A DNA stretch of 64,000 nt from Spirosoma montaniterrae (GTDB lineage Bacteria; Bacteroidota; Bacteroidia; Cytophagales; Spirosomataceae): positions 2,480,001 through 2,544,000 of the forward strand of contig NZ_CP014263.1 of assembly GCF_001988955.1 (NCBI RefSeq), given 5' to 3'. Below the pieces are notes generated by a model that was not told the DNA's origin, did not search any database, and was given only the letters and a program-made list of their open reading frames with translations. Below, in pieces: positions 42,469 through 51,428 of the stretch. Both the position numbers and the translations under genes were made by a program. How positions within the stretch are numbered: position 1 is the first letter of the stretch; every line of letters begins with the position of its first letter.

Positions 42469-43134
42469 ATGCTCTCGACCCGCGTACATGACCTGCTCGA
42501 AGCCCCCGACGCCAAACTCGTCATCGAGCGGGCACAGGCTATTTTGGCCGATGAAGCCAACCGTCGCCGAGCATTCCGTGAATGGCTACGCGACGATGTA
42601 AAAGCCGAATTCATCAACGGCGAAATCATTATGCACTCGCCCGTCAAACGGCGGCATTTAGACGCTACTCAAAATTTATTGATACTCCTTCGGGTTTATG
42701 TTCACAAACATGACCTGGGAGCGGTCGATTCCGAGAAAGCTCTTGTGGGGCTAACCCGCAACGATTACGAACCGGACATCTGCTTCTGGAACGCCGAAAC
42801 AGCCGCTTCGTTTCAGGACGACCAAATGGAACACCCCGCCCCCGATTTGATTGTTGAAGTACTATCGAAAAGTACCACGGGCCGCGACCGAGGAATAAAG
42901 TTTGAAGATTATGCAGCCCACGGCGTGCTGGAATACTGGATTATCGACCCGGTTCGCAAATCAGTAGAGCAATACCAGTTAGACGAACCGACAATGGCGT
43001 TTGCATCGGCGGCAGTGCTGTACGATGACGATACGCTATCGGCTCTCACTGTACCCGGCTTTCAGATTCCGGTGCGGGCCATTTTCGAGAAACAAGCCAA
43101 TATGGATGCGCTACAGGCCATTCTGGCTGCATAG
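42469..43134 (+). CDS. Uma2 family endonuclease-like protein
   Basis: 221 residues of the Uma2 (DUF820) family, a PD-(D/E)XK-fold group: EFINGEIIMHSPVKRRHLDATQNLL, then EPDICFWNAE and PAPDLIVEVLSKSTTGRDRGIKFEDYAAHGVLEYWIIDP, holding the D...ExLS core. Biological function unknown; frequent in multicopy in environmental bacteria. ATG 42469 chosen over a TTG at 42457. Confidence 0.88.
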   Translation: MLSTRVHDLLEAPDAKLVIERAQAILADEANRRRAFREWLRDDVKAEFINGEIIMHSPVKRRHLDATQNLLILLRVYVHKHDLGAVDSEKALVGLTRNDYEPDICFWNAETAASFQDDQMEHPAPDLIVEVLSKSTTGRDRGIKFEDYAAHGVLEYWIIDPVRKSVEQYQLDEPTMAFASAAVLYDDDTLSALTVPGFQIPVRAIFEKQANMDALQAILAA

Positions 43135-43149
43135 CTACCAACTTCCTCA

Positions 43150-43653
43150 ATGCTCAACATAACCCCCGCAGCCCTCGATCACCTGCCCGTTATCCGCGAT
43201 ATTGCCTACCGTACCTGGCCCGCTACGTTCGGCGAAATTCTGTCGCCCGAACAGATTGCGTATATGCTGGAAATGATGTACAGCCTCGATGCGCTGCGGG
43301 AACAGGTAAACGAAAAGCAGCACGTTTTTCTGCTGGCTACCGAACCTGATAGCGATCAGTTTTTGGGCTACGCATCCTACGAACTGAATTATCAAAATCA
43401 GCCCATCACGAAGATTCACAAAATCTATATTCTGCCCGAAAGTCAGGGCAAAGGCGTAGGCAACGCGCTGATTAGTGCCGTAACCGACGTGGCCCGGCAG
43501 CACGGCAACACGGCTCTGTCGCTGAATGTGAATAAACACAACAAAGCCGTCCGCTTTTACGAACGCATCGGCTTTGCCATCGCCAAAACCGAAACTATCG
43601 ACATCGGAAACGGCTTTATTATGGATGACCTGGTAATGATAAAACCGCTTTGA
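43150..43653 (+). CDS. GNAT family N-acetyltransferase
   Basis: 167 residues, Gcn5-related acetyltransferase. The acetyl-CoA pyrophosphate-binding segment is IHKIYILPESQGKGVGNALISAV (Q-x-x-G-x-G/A), followed by TALSLNVNKHNKAVRFYERIGFAI, the standard motif B. Substrate unknown. Its stop overlaps the TTG start of the DUF4159 gene (TTGA). Confidence 0.88.
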   Translation: MLNITPAALDHLPVIRDIAYRTWPATFGEILSPEQIAYMLEMMYSLDALREQVNEKQHVFLLATEPDSDQFLGYASYELNYQNQPITKIHKIYILPESQGKGVGNALISAVTDVARQHGNTALSLNVNKHNKAVRFYERIGFAIAKTETIDIGNGFIMDDLVMIKPL

Positions 43654-44267
43654 AACCGTTCGTATTCACCCGCATCCAATACACCTCCGGCGACTGGGAC
43701 ACCGATCAGCGAATGCCGAGCAATCTGCTGCATTCGCTGGTGGAGTACACAACCCTGCCCGTCGACCAGAAGGAGCGAGTGGTGCGGCTGAACAGCCCTG
43801 ATTTGTTTAAGAGCCAGTTTTGTTACCTGAGCGGGCACAAATTGGTGGAGTTTTCGCAGCAGGAGCGCGACTATGTCAAACGGTACGTGCAGAATGGCGG
43901 GTTCATATTCGCCGACGATTGCAACCACGACGTGGACGGACTATTTGCGAAGTCATTCGAGCAGGAAATGGGGCGCACATTCGGGCCGAAGGCGTTGCAG
44001 AAAATCCCGAATACGCACCCGATTTATAGCTGCTTTTTCAAGTTCCCCGACGGCCCGCCAACGACCTCGTTCGAGTTGAACGGCTGGGGCGACGACCTCG
44101 TGCATGATTACCTGAAGGCCATCATCGTAAACGGGCGCATCGGTGTGTTGTACAGCAACAAAGACTACGGCTGCGAGTGGGATTATGACTTCCGAAACAA
44201 ACGCTTCCTGGCCGAAGACAACACGAAATTCGGAGTGAACATTGTCATGTATGCATTAACTGTCTAA
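43650..44267 (+). CDS. DUF4159 domain protein
   Basis: 205 residues with the DUF4159 pattern: FTRIQYTSGDWDTDQRMPSNLLHSLVEYTTLPVD, GGFIFADDCNH, LPKIP-like GPKALQKIPNTHPIYSCFFKFPDGPP, and C-terminal KFGVNIVMYALT. DUF4159 proteins are usually encoded in MoxR/DUF58/VWA operons and look like inactive glutamine-amidotransferase-like domains. TTG start at 43650 overlapping the GNAT stop; no ATG is available before the conserved region. First gene of that operon here. Confidence 0.82.
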   Translation: MKPFVFTRIQYTSGDWDTDQRMPSNLLHSLVEYTTLPVDQKERVVRLNSPDLFKSQFCYLSGHKLVEFSQQERDYVKRYVQNGGFIFADDCNHDVDGLFAKSFEQEMGRTFGPKALQKIPNTHPIYSCFFKFPDGPPTTSFELNGWGDDLVHDYLKAIIVNGRIGVLYSNKDYGCEWDYDFRNKRFLAEDNTKFGVNIVMYALTV

Positions 44268-44271
44268 TGAG

Positions 44272-44356
44272 TTGTTACACAGAGATTCGCAGAGAAAAAA
44301 GAGATGCACAGAGTCTCTGCGAATCTCTTTTTTCTCTGCGAATCTCTGTGTAACAA
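44272..44356. repeat. CACAGAG-family hairpin, copy 5 (best preserved)
   Basis: Arms 44272-44305 and 44323-44356 are exact complements over 34 bp, starting TTGTTACACAGAGATTCGC and containing AGAGAAAAAAGAGAT. The 17-nt loop is itself family words. It lies between the DUF4159 gene and moxR; the right arm ends 8 bp before the TTG start of moxR. Confidence 0.93.
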
Positions 44357-44364
44357 TCTCTAAC

Positions 44365-45339
44365 TTGGAAACACAACACTACAAAACACTCGTCGGCAAG
44401 CTGCCGCTCCTGAAACAGGAAATTGGCAAGGTAATTATCGGGCAGGAAGAAGCCGTGAGCGAGGTATTGACGGCTCTGCTGGCAGGTGGGCATTGCCTGC
44501 TCGAAGGTGTACCGGGCCTGGCAAAAACGCTGATGGTCAGAACAATGGCCGATGCACTGGCGATGCACTTCAAACGGATTCAGTTTACGCCCGACCTGAT
44601 GCCGGGCGATATTGTTGGCACCGAAGTACTCGAAGAAGACCATCAGACGGGCAAAAAATTCTTCCAGTTTAACCGGGGGCCGATTTTTGCCAACGTGGTG
44701 CTGGCCGACGAAATCAACCGAACCCCGCCCAAAACGCAGGCCGCTCTGCTCGAAGCCATGCAGGAATACAAAGTGACCTACGGCGGTACGGATTATCCGC
44801 TGCCTCGTCCGTTTCTGCTGATTGCCACGCAAAATCCTATCGAACAGGCCGGCACCTACCCCCTGCCCGAAGCCCAGCTCGACCGGTTTCTGTTGTACAT
44901 TAAACTCAGCTACCCCTCTGAGCCAGAAGAACTCGACGTACTGCGTAGCACTACCGGCACTGCCCGCCCCGACCTGCAAACCATCCTGACCGATCAGGAC
45001 GTACTCGACCTACAGCACCTGACCCGGCAAGTCCACATCAGCGACGACCTGCTGGCATATATTAATCGACTTGTTCGGGCCAGCCGCCCGCAGGAGTCGC
45101 CGGTGCCGTTTGTAAAACAGTGGGTTGAGTGGGGAGCCGGGCCACGCGCCGGGCAGGCGTTGGTGCTGTGTGCCAAAGCCCGCGCCGTGTTGCACGAACG
45201 CTTCTCGGTTATTCCCGACGATATTCAGACACTGGCCTACCCAGTACTGCGCCACCGTATTGCCTTGAACTTCAGAGCCGAAGGCGAGGGTATAACAACG
45301 GATAAAGTGATTGATGAATTAGTGTCTAAAAAGTTTTGA
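44365..45339 (+). CDS. MoxR-family AAA+ ATPase
   Basis: 324 residues. Walker A region LLEGVPGLAKTLMVR, Walker B VVLADEINRTPPKTQAALLEAMQE, sensor 1 LIATQNPIEQAGTYPLPEAQLDRF, and arginine-finger region. MoxR ATPases work with DUF58/VWA proteins, presumably as chaperones for metal insertion or complex maturation. TTG start at 44365 (LETQHYKTLVG) is taken because the in-frame ATG at 44272 and the following 31 codons are repeat DNA. Confidence 0.88.
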   Translation: METQHYKTLVGKLPLLKQEIGKVIIGQEEAVSEVLTALLAGGHCLLEGVPGLAKTLMVRTMADALAMHFKRIQFTPDLMPGDIVGTEVLEEDHQTGKKFFQFNRGPIFANVVLADEINRTPPKTQAALLEAMQEYKVTYGGTDYPLPRPFLLIATQNPIEQAGTYPLPEAQLDRFLLYIKLSYPSEPEELDVLRSTTGTARPDLQTILTDQDVLDLQHLTRQVHISDDLLAYINRLVRASRPQESPVPFVKQWVEWGAGPRAGQALVLCAKARAVLHERFSVIPDDIQTLAYPVLRHRIALNFRAEGEGITTDKVIDELVSKKF

Positions 45340-45354
45340 CTCAGAGATGTTCTG

Positions 45355-45452
45355 TAACACAGAGATGCACCGAGAAAAAGAAGATACGTAGAGACATTGT
45401 CAATAATCTCTGTGAAACTCTTTATTGTCTCTGTGTATCTCTGTGTCACAAA
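45355..45452. repeat. CACAGAG-family hairpin, copy 6
   Basis: Outer ends TGTAACACAGAGAT (45355-45368) and ATCTCTGTGTCACA (45439-45452) pair with one mismatch; inner segments (GCACCGAGAAAAAGAAG against CTCTTTATTGTCTC) pair poorly. Between moxR and the DUF58 gene. A stray word copy (CAGAGATGTT) precedes it. Confidence 0.82.
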
Positions 45453-45472
45453 ATGTATCAGTACCCCAAAAA

Positions 45473-46315
45473 ATGCTCAACTTAATCAAACTCAACAACC
45501 TTCACCTCGCTGGCAAACTCGTCAGCGATGAACTGCTGCTGGGTATTCAGCATAGCCGCCGGTCGGGTGTAGGGACCGAGTTCGAGCAGTTTCGGCATTA
45601 CGTGGTGGGCGACGACCCGAAGCGCATCGACTACAAACGGCTGGCGCAAACGGGGCAGTACTACGTCCGCGAATCGGCTACGGAAAGTAATCAGCACATT
45701 CGGCTGCTGCTCGATTTGTCGGGGTCCATGAACTACGCCGAAGCGGGTATTGCGCGACTTGATTACGCCAAAATTCTGCTGGCGTCGCTGGCCTACCTTG
45801 CCAACCGGCAGGGCGACCAATTGAGCTTGTACGGCCTGCAACACGGAGTTGTTCAGCCGTTGGTGCCAGCAGGAAAACAGTCCTTTCAGCGGATTGTGGC
45901 AACGCTCGAAACAGCGCAGGCATCGGGCGAATGGCAAAATAAAGAAACAAAATTCCCGGAGTTCAGCCGTAAACAAAGCGAGATGCTTATACTGGCCTCC
46001 GATTTTTTGCAGGCTGACGACGAATGGCTTAACCTGATACGAAGCCTGGCCGGGCCACGTCGGGAGATTGTGATTTTCCAACTGCTGGGCAATCAGGAAC
46101 TGGATTTTAACTTAACGGGCTTTTACCGGTTCCAGGACCTGGAAACGGGCCGCGAAGTTGAGTTGCAGGCCGAGTCGGTGCGGTCTGAGGTGCAGATGCG
46201 GGCGTCGGCATATCTGGCGATGCTCGATGAAGCGTTGCGACTGCCGCACGTTCGGCTCATCCGGGCACGGCTGAGCGAGCCAATAGCATTAGTACTACGG
46301 AAGTTTTTGAATTGA
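45473..46315 (+). CDS. DUF58 domain protein
   Basis: 280 residues. GKLVSDELLLGIQHSRRSGVGTEFEQFRHYVVGDDPKRIDYKRLAQTGQYYVRE is the DUF58 signature, followed by a VWA-like segment IRLLLDLSGSMNYAE with the DxSxS metal site. Cytosolic partner of the MoxR ATPase. ATG 45473 chosen; the upstream in-frame start at 45425 lies in the repeat. Confidence 0.9.
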   Translation: MLNLIKLNNLHLAGKLVSDELLLGIQHSRRSGVGTEFEQFRHYVVGDDPKRIDYKRLAQTGQYYVRESATESNQHIRLLLDLSGSMNYAEAGIARLDYAKILLASLAYLANRQGDQLSLYGLQHGVVQPLVPAGKQSFQRIVATLETAQASGEWQNKETKFPEFSRKQSEMLILASDFLQADDEWLNLIRSLAGPRREIVIFQLLGNQELDFNLTGFYRFQDLETGREVELQAESVRSEVQMRASAYLAMLDEALRLPHVRLIRARLSEPIALVLRKFLN

Positions 46316-46320
46316 TTTTT

Positions 46321-46419
46321 TGTTACACAGAGATACACCAAGAAGCACGGAGATACACAGAGAAATTTTAAACAAAACTCCGTGTATCTCTGTGTCTCCT
46401 CTGTGCATCTCTGTGTCAT
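46321..46419. repeat. CACAGAG-family hairpin, copy 7
   Basis: Words TTACACAGAGATACACC, AGAAGCACGGAGATACACAGAG on the left face CTCCGTGTATCTCTGTGTCTCC and CTCTGTGCATCTCTGTGTCA on the right. Pairing is good in register blocks with a few mismatches. Lies between the DUF58 gene and the BatA-like gene and ends 5 bp before the latter's ATG. Confidence 0.85.
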
Positions 46420-46424
46420 AATTT

Positions 46425-47567
46425 ATGTTTATTGAACCAGCTTTTTTGTGGGCCAGTCTTGCCGTTGTGATTCCGATTGCGATTCACTTCTGGCACCAGA
46501 AGCGGGGCAAGCCCCTGCCCTGGGCGGCTATGCGCTGGCTCGCCGAACGCGAACAGCAACAAAGCCGGGGACTTCGGCTCGATAACCTATGGCTGTTGCT
46601 CCTGCGCTGTCTGCTGCTGATTGTGCTGGCGATTATGCTGGCACAACCACTACTGAACTGGCTGAACCAGCGCAAAACTGTTGAGCAAATTCATTTAGTT
46701 CAGCCAAACGCTGCCGTACTGAATGCGTTTCGGTTTGAGTTGGAACAGGCCCGCCAACAAAACGAGCGCGTCGTTGACACCGAATCGTTTACGAACCCGC
46801 TGGCTCTGCAAACGGCCATCAACGCACTGCCCACCACCGACGCCCAACTGCATCTGTACCTCGTTAATGACCCAATCTGGGCCGACGCACCAGCCATTAC
46901 TGTGCCGAAACGGTTTCAGTTGCACACCGTTGTTGATTCAGCCCCGCAGCCGAAAGCCTACCTGATTGGTCAGGCATCTAAACGCCTGTTTGTAGCCCAT
47001 AACGGGCAACTCATGAGCCAAACCGGACCTAATCAGGGTATTCGTTTTCAGACACAACCGGCGCACACAGGTCCAATTCGTGTGTTGCTCAACTATATTA
47101 AAGCTGCTGAACATCAGAGCGTTCGGGCTGCGTTGCAAGCCTTAACCGATGTGTATGGATTCGATTTTGCTACAGATGACAAACCCCAGCCTAACGTGTC
47201 TTACGACCTGATGCTGACCGACCACCTTCCCGTGTCTGCGAACCCGCAAACGCTTTACATCGTTTCGGACATAGTGGCATCGCCGACCACAGATAACGTG
47301 ATTGTTACGAACGAAACGCTAATACCTCAAACATCGGAGCGAGTGGCTGCCGGGCAACTACCCGAATGGCTGGGCGAACAGATTTTACGACATTACGGTG
47401 TGTGGCAAAACCGGCAACCGCTCAGCCAACGCGCCCTGAAGACGCTGTTTGTACCGACAACTAAACCCGAACCGGCCCGGCAGGCGGGGCTGCAACACGC
47501 GCTAACCCTCTTTTTTATCGTTGTACTGATACTTGAACGCTGGCTGGCCCTCACTAAAAACGCATGA
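46425..47567 (+). CDS. BatA N-terminal-domain membrane protein
   Basis: 380 residues. The two N-terminal helices (FLWASLAVVIPIAIHFW; WLLLLRCLLLIVLAIMLAQPLL) around HQKRGKPLPWAAMRWL are the aerotolerance BatA-type anchor; a periplasmic region and a C-terminal helix (LTLFFIVVLILERWLAL) follow. No VWA MIDAS is seen. Part of the MoxR-DUF58 operon; it overlaps the next gene by four bases (ATGA). Confidence 0.82.
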   Translation: MFIEPAFLWASLAVVIPIAIHFWHQKRGKPLPWAAMRWLAEREQQQSRGLRLDNLWLLLLRCLLLIVLAIMLAQPLLNWLNQRKTVEQIHLVQPNAAVLNAFRFELEQARQQNERVVDTESFTNPLALQTAINALPTTDAQLHLYLVNDPIWADAPAITVPKRFQLHTVVDSAPQPKAYLIGQASKRLFVAHNGQLMSQTGPNQGIRFQTQPAHTGPIRVLLNYIKAAEHQSVRAALQALTDVYGFDFATDDKPQPNVSYDLMLTDHLPVSANPQTLYIVSDIVASPTTDNVIVTNETLIPQTSERVAAGQLPEWLGEQILRHYGVWQNRQPLSQRALKTLFVPTTKPEPARQAGLQHALTLFFIVVLILERWLALTKNA

Positions 47568-49804
47568 ATGAACTCCAACGCGCCCTTTCGTCGGTTACGT
47601 ATCGGCTCCATGCCAACGCCCTGCTACGCAGTCTGCTGCTCGGCGGAGCGGCTTATCTGCTGGTAGCTGCGTTTGGGGGGCCGTGGGGCTGGCCCGTGGG
47701 CGCGGGCGTGGCAGGACTGGCGGTTGGCGCATGGGTGACGAAGTTGTTTGAATCAAAAAAACCACTGGCTGTTCAATACATTCACCAAACCGTAGGCGAC
47801 GCCGAATACAGCCTGCCACTGCTCGACAAAAGTGATCTAAACATCGCCGAACAACTACAACTCGAACGGCTGGCCGGGCGAATCCACGCCGGGCAAATTC
47901 GCGATAGTCGGGTGCCGGGCGTGTTGTGGCAACAAATCGGGCCGTATGCGCTGGCGTTGGGAATCGGGTTGCTGGCTTTTCTGGGACTTCCGTACCTGAA
48001 AACCACCCCCACCAACAACCCGATGAAACAGATGCTTTTCGTTGAGAAACAACTCCCCGAAAAGCCCGATGAGCCACCAGCCTTTCGGTCGGCTACGTTA
48101 CAGATTCAGCCGCCTGCTTACACCCGCCTGCCGCAGCGCAACACCCGCGACCTCAACGCTACTGCCCTCGTCGGCTCGGTGCTAACGTGGCAGGTTCGGT
48201 TTAGCCGTGTTGAAAACCTGTCGGTAAAATTGGTGAATAGCCGGGGTCAGGAAATACCATTTCGGAAAACGGGCGATGGCTTCTCGTATAAAGACCAACT
48301 CCTGAACTCCGGCCTGTATGCCATAAAAGCGTATTGGCAAATGTCATCTAAACGAGATTCGCTTGTTTATCAGTCAGACTTTTACCGACTCGAAGCCACG
48401 CCCGATCTGGCTCCTAAAATTGAACCCGGCTCCAAAGAACTGTACACGTTTCATTATCTGCGTGACCCGAAAACGCTGACTATTGCAGCCAAAATCTCCG
48501 ACGATTTCAGCGTATCACAGGCGTTTATTGTGGCAACGGTGGCGCGGGGTTCGGGCGAGAATGTGAAATTTCGCGAGGTCAGGATGCCGGTTGGCCGGGC
48601 TAACTTCCGGGAAGCGCGGCTGTCGAAAACTATTGACCTGAACGCACTCAATTTCGCTCCGGGCGATGAGTTGTATTATTACTGGGCCGCGTTCGATAAT
48701 CGACAGCCGGAGCCGAATTTTACCAAGTCAGACACGTATTTTGTGGTCTATAAAGACACAACGATATTGGACGAAACCGAGCTGGCAACGATGGCCGTGA
48801 ACATTATGCCAGAGTATTTTCGGAGTCAGCGACAGATTATCATCGACACCGAAAAGCTGATTGCGGGTCGTAAACGCATTCCAGAAAAAGCGTTCAAGAG
48901 TTCGTCCAATGAAATTGGCTTCGACCAGAAAGCCCTGCGGCTGCGCTACGGACAGTTTCTGGGCGAAGAATTTGAAAAATCCATCGGCGGGGGCGATGCC
49001 CTGCCCACCGACCGCGACGGCGACGTGGTGGTTGGCTTCGCGGCTATGCAGCAGTACATGCACAAGCACGACGAGGGCGAAGGCGATCATAGCACACCGA
49101 CAGGTAGCCACGCCGGACACGACCACGGGCATAGCCACGGCGGTGGGCCATCGGCAGACGACAAAGACCCTGTAGCTGCCCTGATGGAGCAATATGTACA
49201 CAGCCACGACGATGCCGAAACGAATACGTTTCATGAGCAATCGACGCGGTCTCTGCTGAAAATGGCCCTCGAAAACATGTGGCAATCAGAGTTGCATCTG
49301 CGGCTTTACGAACCCGAAAAAGCCCTGCCCTTTGAGCGTAAAGCTCTGGAATATCTGAAATTGTCGCAGCAAAAAGCCCGGTCGTATGTTCGCAAAACTG
49401 GCTTCGACCCGCCCCCTATCAAAGAAAAAGAAATCCGGCTGACGGGCGAACTCATCAACGTTGACCCGACTACCAAACAAACCCGCTCGTTCACGCAGCA
49501 ACGCATCGAATCAATGGCGTCGGCAGTGCTGGGTTTCGTTGACCTACCCCAACTGACTGCCGGGCAGCGGCAAACGGTTCAGCAACTCGGCAATGCGCTC
49601 GCAAATCCGGTGCTCAACAGCGGGTTGCCGAACTGGTCGGTGCTGGCGTCGCTGCAAAAATTAGTCGGCGGCAAAGCGTTGTCAGTTCCCGAAAAAACGA
49701 GCTTGAAAACCAAACTCTACACGCTGGCGGGTTCGTCGGAACGCAGCCGGTCGGGCTACGACAGCAACCGAAAACTGGAGCAGGCATTTTGGCGTAACTT
49801 GTAA
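47564..49804 (+). CDS. DUF4175 family membrane protein
   Basis: 746 residues: two N-terminal membrane helices (about residues 22-60), another near 125-145 (YALALGIGLLAFLGL), then a long periplasmic region with beta-sandwich-like repeats and helical C-terminus. The order after BatA-type and MoxR genes and the length match DUF4175 proteins. An unusual His-rich loop (GSHAGHDHGHSHGGG, near residues 519-533) resembles metal-binding linkers. Coupled to the upstream gene by an ATGA overlap and 2 bp from the next. Confidence 0.78.
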   Translation: MNELQRALSSVTYRLHANALLRSLLLGGAAYLLVAAFGGPWGWPVGAGVAGLAVGAWVTKLFESKKPLAVQYIHQTVGDAEYSLPLLDKSDLNIAEQLQLERLAGRIHAGQIRDSRVPGVLWQQIGPYALALGIGLLAFLGLPYLKTTPTNNPMKQMLFVEKQLPEKPDEPPAFRSATLQIQPPAYTRLPQRNTRDLNATALVGSVLTWQVRFSRVENLSVKLVNSRGQEIPFRKTGDGFSYKDQLLNSGLYAIKAYWQMSSKRDSLVYQSDFYRLEATPDLAPKIEPGSKELYTFHYLRDPKTLTIAAKISDDFSVSQAFIVATVARGSGENVKFREVRMPVGRANFREARLSKTIDLNALNFAPGDELYYYWAAFDNRQPEPNFTKSDTYFVVYKDTTILDETELATMAVNIMPEYFRSQRQIIIDTEKLIAGRKRIPEKAFKSSSNEIGFDQKALRLRYGQFLGEEFEKSIGGGDALPTDRDGDVVVGFAAMQQYMHKHDEGEGDHSTPTGSHAGHDHGHSHGGGPSADDKDPVAALMEQYVHSHDDAETNTFHEQSTRSLLKMALENMWQSELHLRLYEPEKALPFERKALEYLKLSQQKARSYVRKTGFDPPPIKEKEIRLTGELINVDPTTKQTRSFTQQRIESMASAVLGFVDLPQLTAGQRQTVQQLGNALANPVLNSGLPNWSVLASLQKLVGGKALSVPEKTSLKTKLYTLAGSSERSRSGYDSNRKLEQAFWRNL

Positions 49805-49806
49805 AC

Positions 49807-51399
49807 ATGCTTCTAACCATTTCCCTCGCTCTACTCCTTCTCCTGCAAATTACGCTGCTGGTTCGGAACAAAACGCTGCCAACAGGCCGAAAATGGCTGC
49901 GGTCAGGATTGAACGTGCTGCTGTGGCTGGTAGTGATGGCCTACGTCTGGCAACCGGCCTGGCCTGTGAGTCACCCTGCCAAACACGCGTTGCTGGTGGG
50001 CGATGAGGTGCCGGGAGCAGTAGTCTCGCAGGTCAAAGACAGTCTCGGCATTCAGGCTGATTTTACGGCCCGGACGTTTAAAGCCGGTTACGACTCTGTT
50101 ACGCTGCTGGGGCAGGATTTTCCGACCGAAACCCTGACCGGCCTGAGCAACGTAACCCTGCGGTGGGTGCCCTACAACGCGCCCGGCAAGCCATTCGATG
50201 TACGCTGGAAAGCCGTGTTGCGCGAGGGCGAACTACAGCGACTTACGGGCCGGGTCGTGGTTCCTGAAAAACAGGGACTGGCCGTTCGTTTTGGCAACCG
50301 CACGATAGACAGTCTGCTATTGCAGGCAGGCGAAAATGCATTTGCGCTGCAATTTCCGGCATTTGCGCGGGGAAGAACAGCGGTCGAGTTGGCCGTAAAC
50401 GGAACCGTTGTCGATACAATTCGCTTTTTTGGTCGTCCGCTGAAACCACTGACCGTTCAATTTTTGCTTAACAACCCTGATTTTGAAAGCAAAACGCTGG
50501 CCGACTGGCTGGGGCGACACGGGCACACCGTTCAACTAATAACTACCTTGTCCAAAAACATCAGCCGCGACCTTCGCATCAATCCGAACGAAACGAACGC
50601 AACGCCAGACATCCTCATAACTGACCCTGCCAACGCTACTAATTCAGCCATACGCAAAGCCGTAGCCGACGGGCGGGCCGTATTATTCATTAACCTGACC
50701 AATGCTGAAGCGGATTGTCGAACCATTGGCCGTGCTACCGGAAGCCGCTGGACCGTGCGCCGAATCTCGACGGAACCGGCCATACCGGCTGGCAACGGAC
50801 TAACGGCCCTGCCCTATCGCTTTGCAGATGCTCCGAATCAATTTATGAGTTCAGGCTACCCGGTTGCTGTTCAACAAACCCCAACGGGCCGTGTAGGCAT
50901 CAGCTTAGTCAACGAGACCTACCCACTCGCGCTCAGTGGTGACAGTTTGACTTATGCCAGCATCTGGACGGCTGTGCTGGCCCGGCTGTATCCGAACGAG
51001 ACAAACGCCTTGTTTGCCAACGCGCCATTTTACAATCGTATGGCTCAGCCGATACGACTAACATACGCTGGTAAAACGTCCTTGACAACACTGCGAACGG
51101 GGCCCGACACACTTGCGCTAAACCCAGTTCCGCTTAACGAGATAACCTTTGCGGGTACATATTTGCCAGGGAAAGCCGGTTGGCAAACCGTTGCTGATTC
51201 GGTGGAGGCATTTAGCAACGGGCGGTTAACAGACCCTGCTTTTCAGCGCGAGACCGTGCGCCGGTTTGTGCATGCCCACGCTCATTCAAACAGTAAGGCC
51301 AGCCAGAAACCAGTGGCACAAACAGTACCGAACTGGCTTTGGCTGACTTTACTACTGATCGTTTTTAGTGCGCTGTGGATTGAACCAAAGCTGGGCTGA
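49807..51399 (+). CDS. Membrane protein at the end of the MoxR/DUF4175 operon
   Basis: 530 residues: two N-terminal helices (LTISLALLLLLQITLLV; SGLNVLLWLVVMAYVWQPAWPV), a periplasmic alpha/beta region with DILITDPANATNSAIRKAVADGRAVLFINL, resembling the amidotransferase-like half of the VWA protein at 2736-4925, and a C-terminal helix (WLWLTLLLIVFSALWIEP). No MIDAS motif. Likely forms a membrane complex with the BatA-like and DUF4175 proteins; function unknown. Confidence 0.7.
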   Translation: MLLTISLALLLLLQITLLVRNKTLPTGRKWLRSGLNVLLWLVVMAYVWQPAWPVSHPAKHALLVGDEVPGAVVSQVKDSLGIQADFTARTFKAGYDSVTLLGQDFPTETLTGLSNVTLRWVPYNAPGKPFDVRWKAVLREGELQRLTGRVVVPEKQGLAVRFGNRTIDSLLLQAGENAFALQFPAFARGRTAVELAVNGTVVDTIRFFGRPLKPLTVQFLLNNPDFESKTLADWLGRHGHTVQLITTLSKNISRDLRINPNETNATPDILITDPANATNSAIRKAVADGRAVLFINLTNAEADCRTIGRATGSRWTVRRISTEPAIPAGNGLTALPYRFADAPNQFMSSGYPVAVQQTPTGRVGISLVNETYPLALSGDSLTYASIWTAVLARLYPNETNALFANAPFYNRMAQPIRLTYAGKTSLTTLRTGPDTLALNPVPLNEITFAGTYLPGKAGWQTVADSVEAFSNGRLTDPAFQRETVRRFVHAHAHSNSKASQKPVAQTVPNWLWLTLLLIVFSALWIEPKLG

Positions 51400-51428
51400 A
51401 GTTTAATCAGAGAAACGACTTACAGGCA

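Noticed and set aside
44272..44364. ATG start for MoxR at 44272
   Set aside because: The first 31 residues would be encoded by the hairpin repeat and are unlike any MoxR N-terminus.
36988..46419. CRISPR-like array of CACAGAG repeats
   Set aside because: The copies are hairpins placed singly in gene gaps 1 kb or more apart, not direct repeats with unique spacers, and no cas genes are present.
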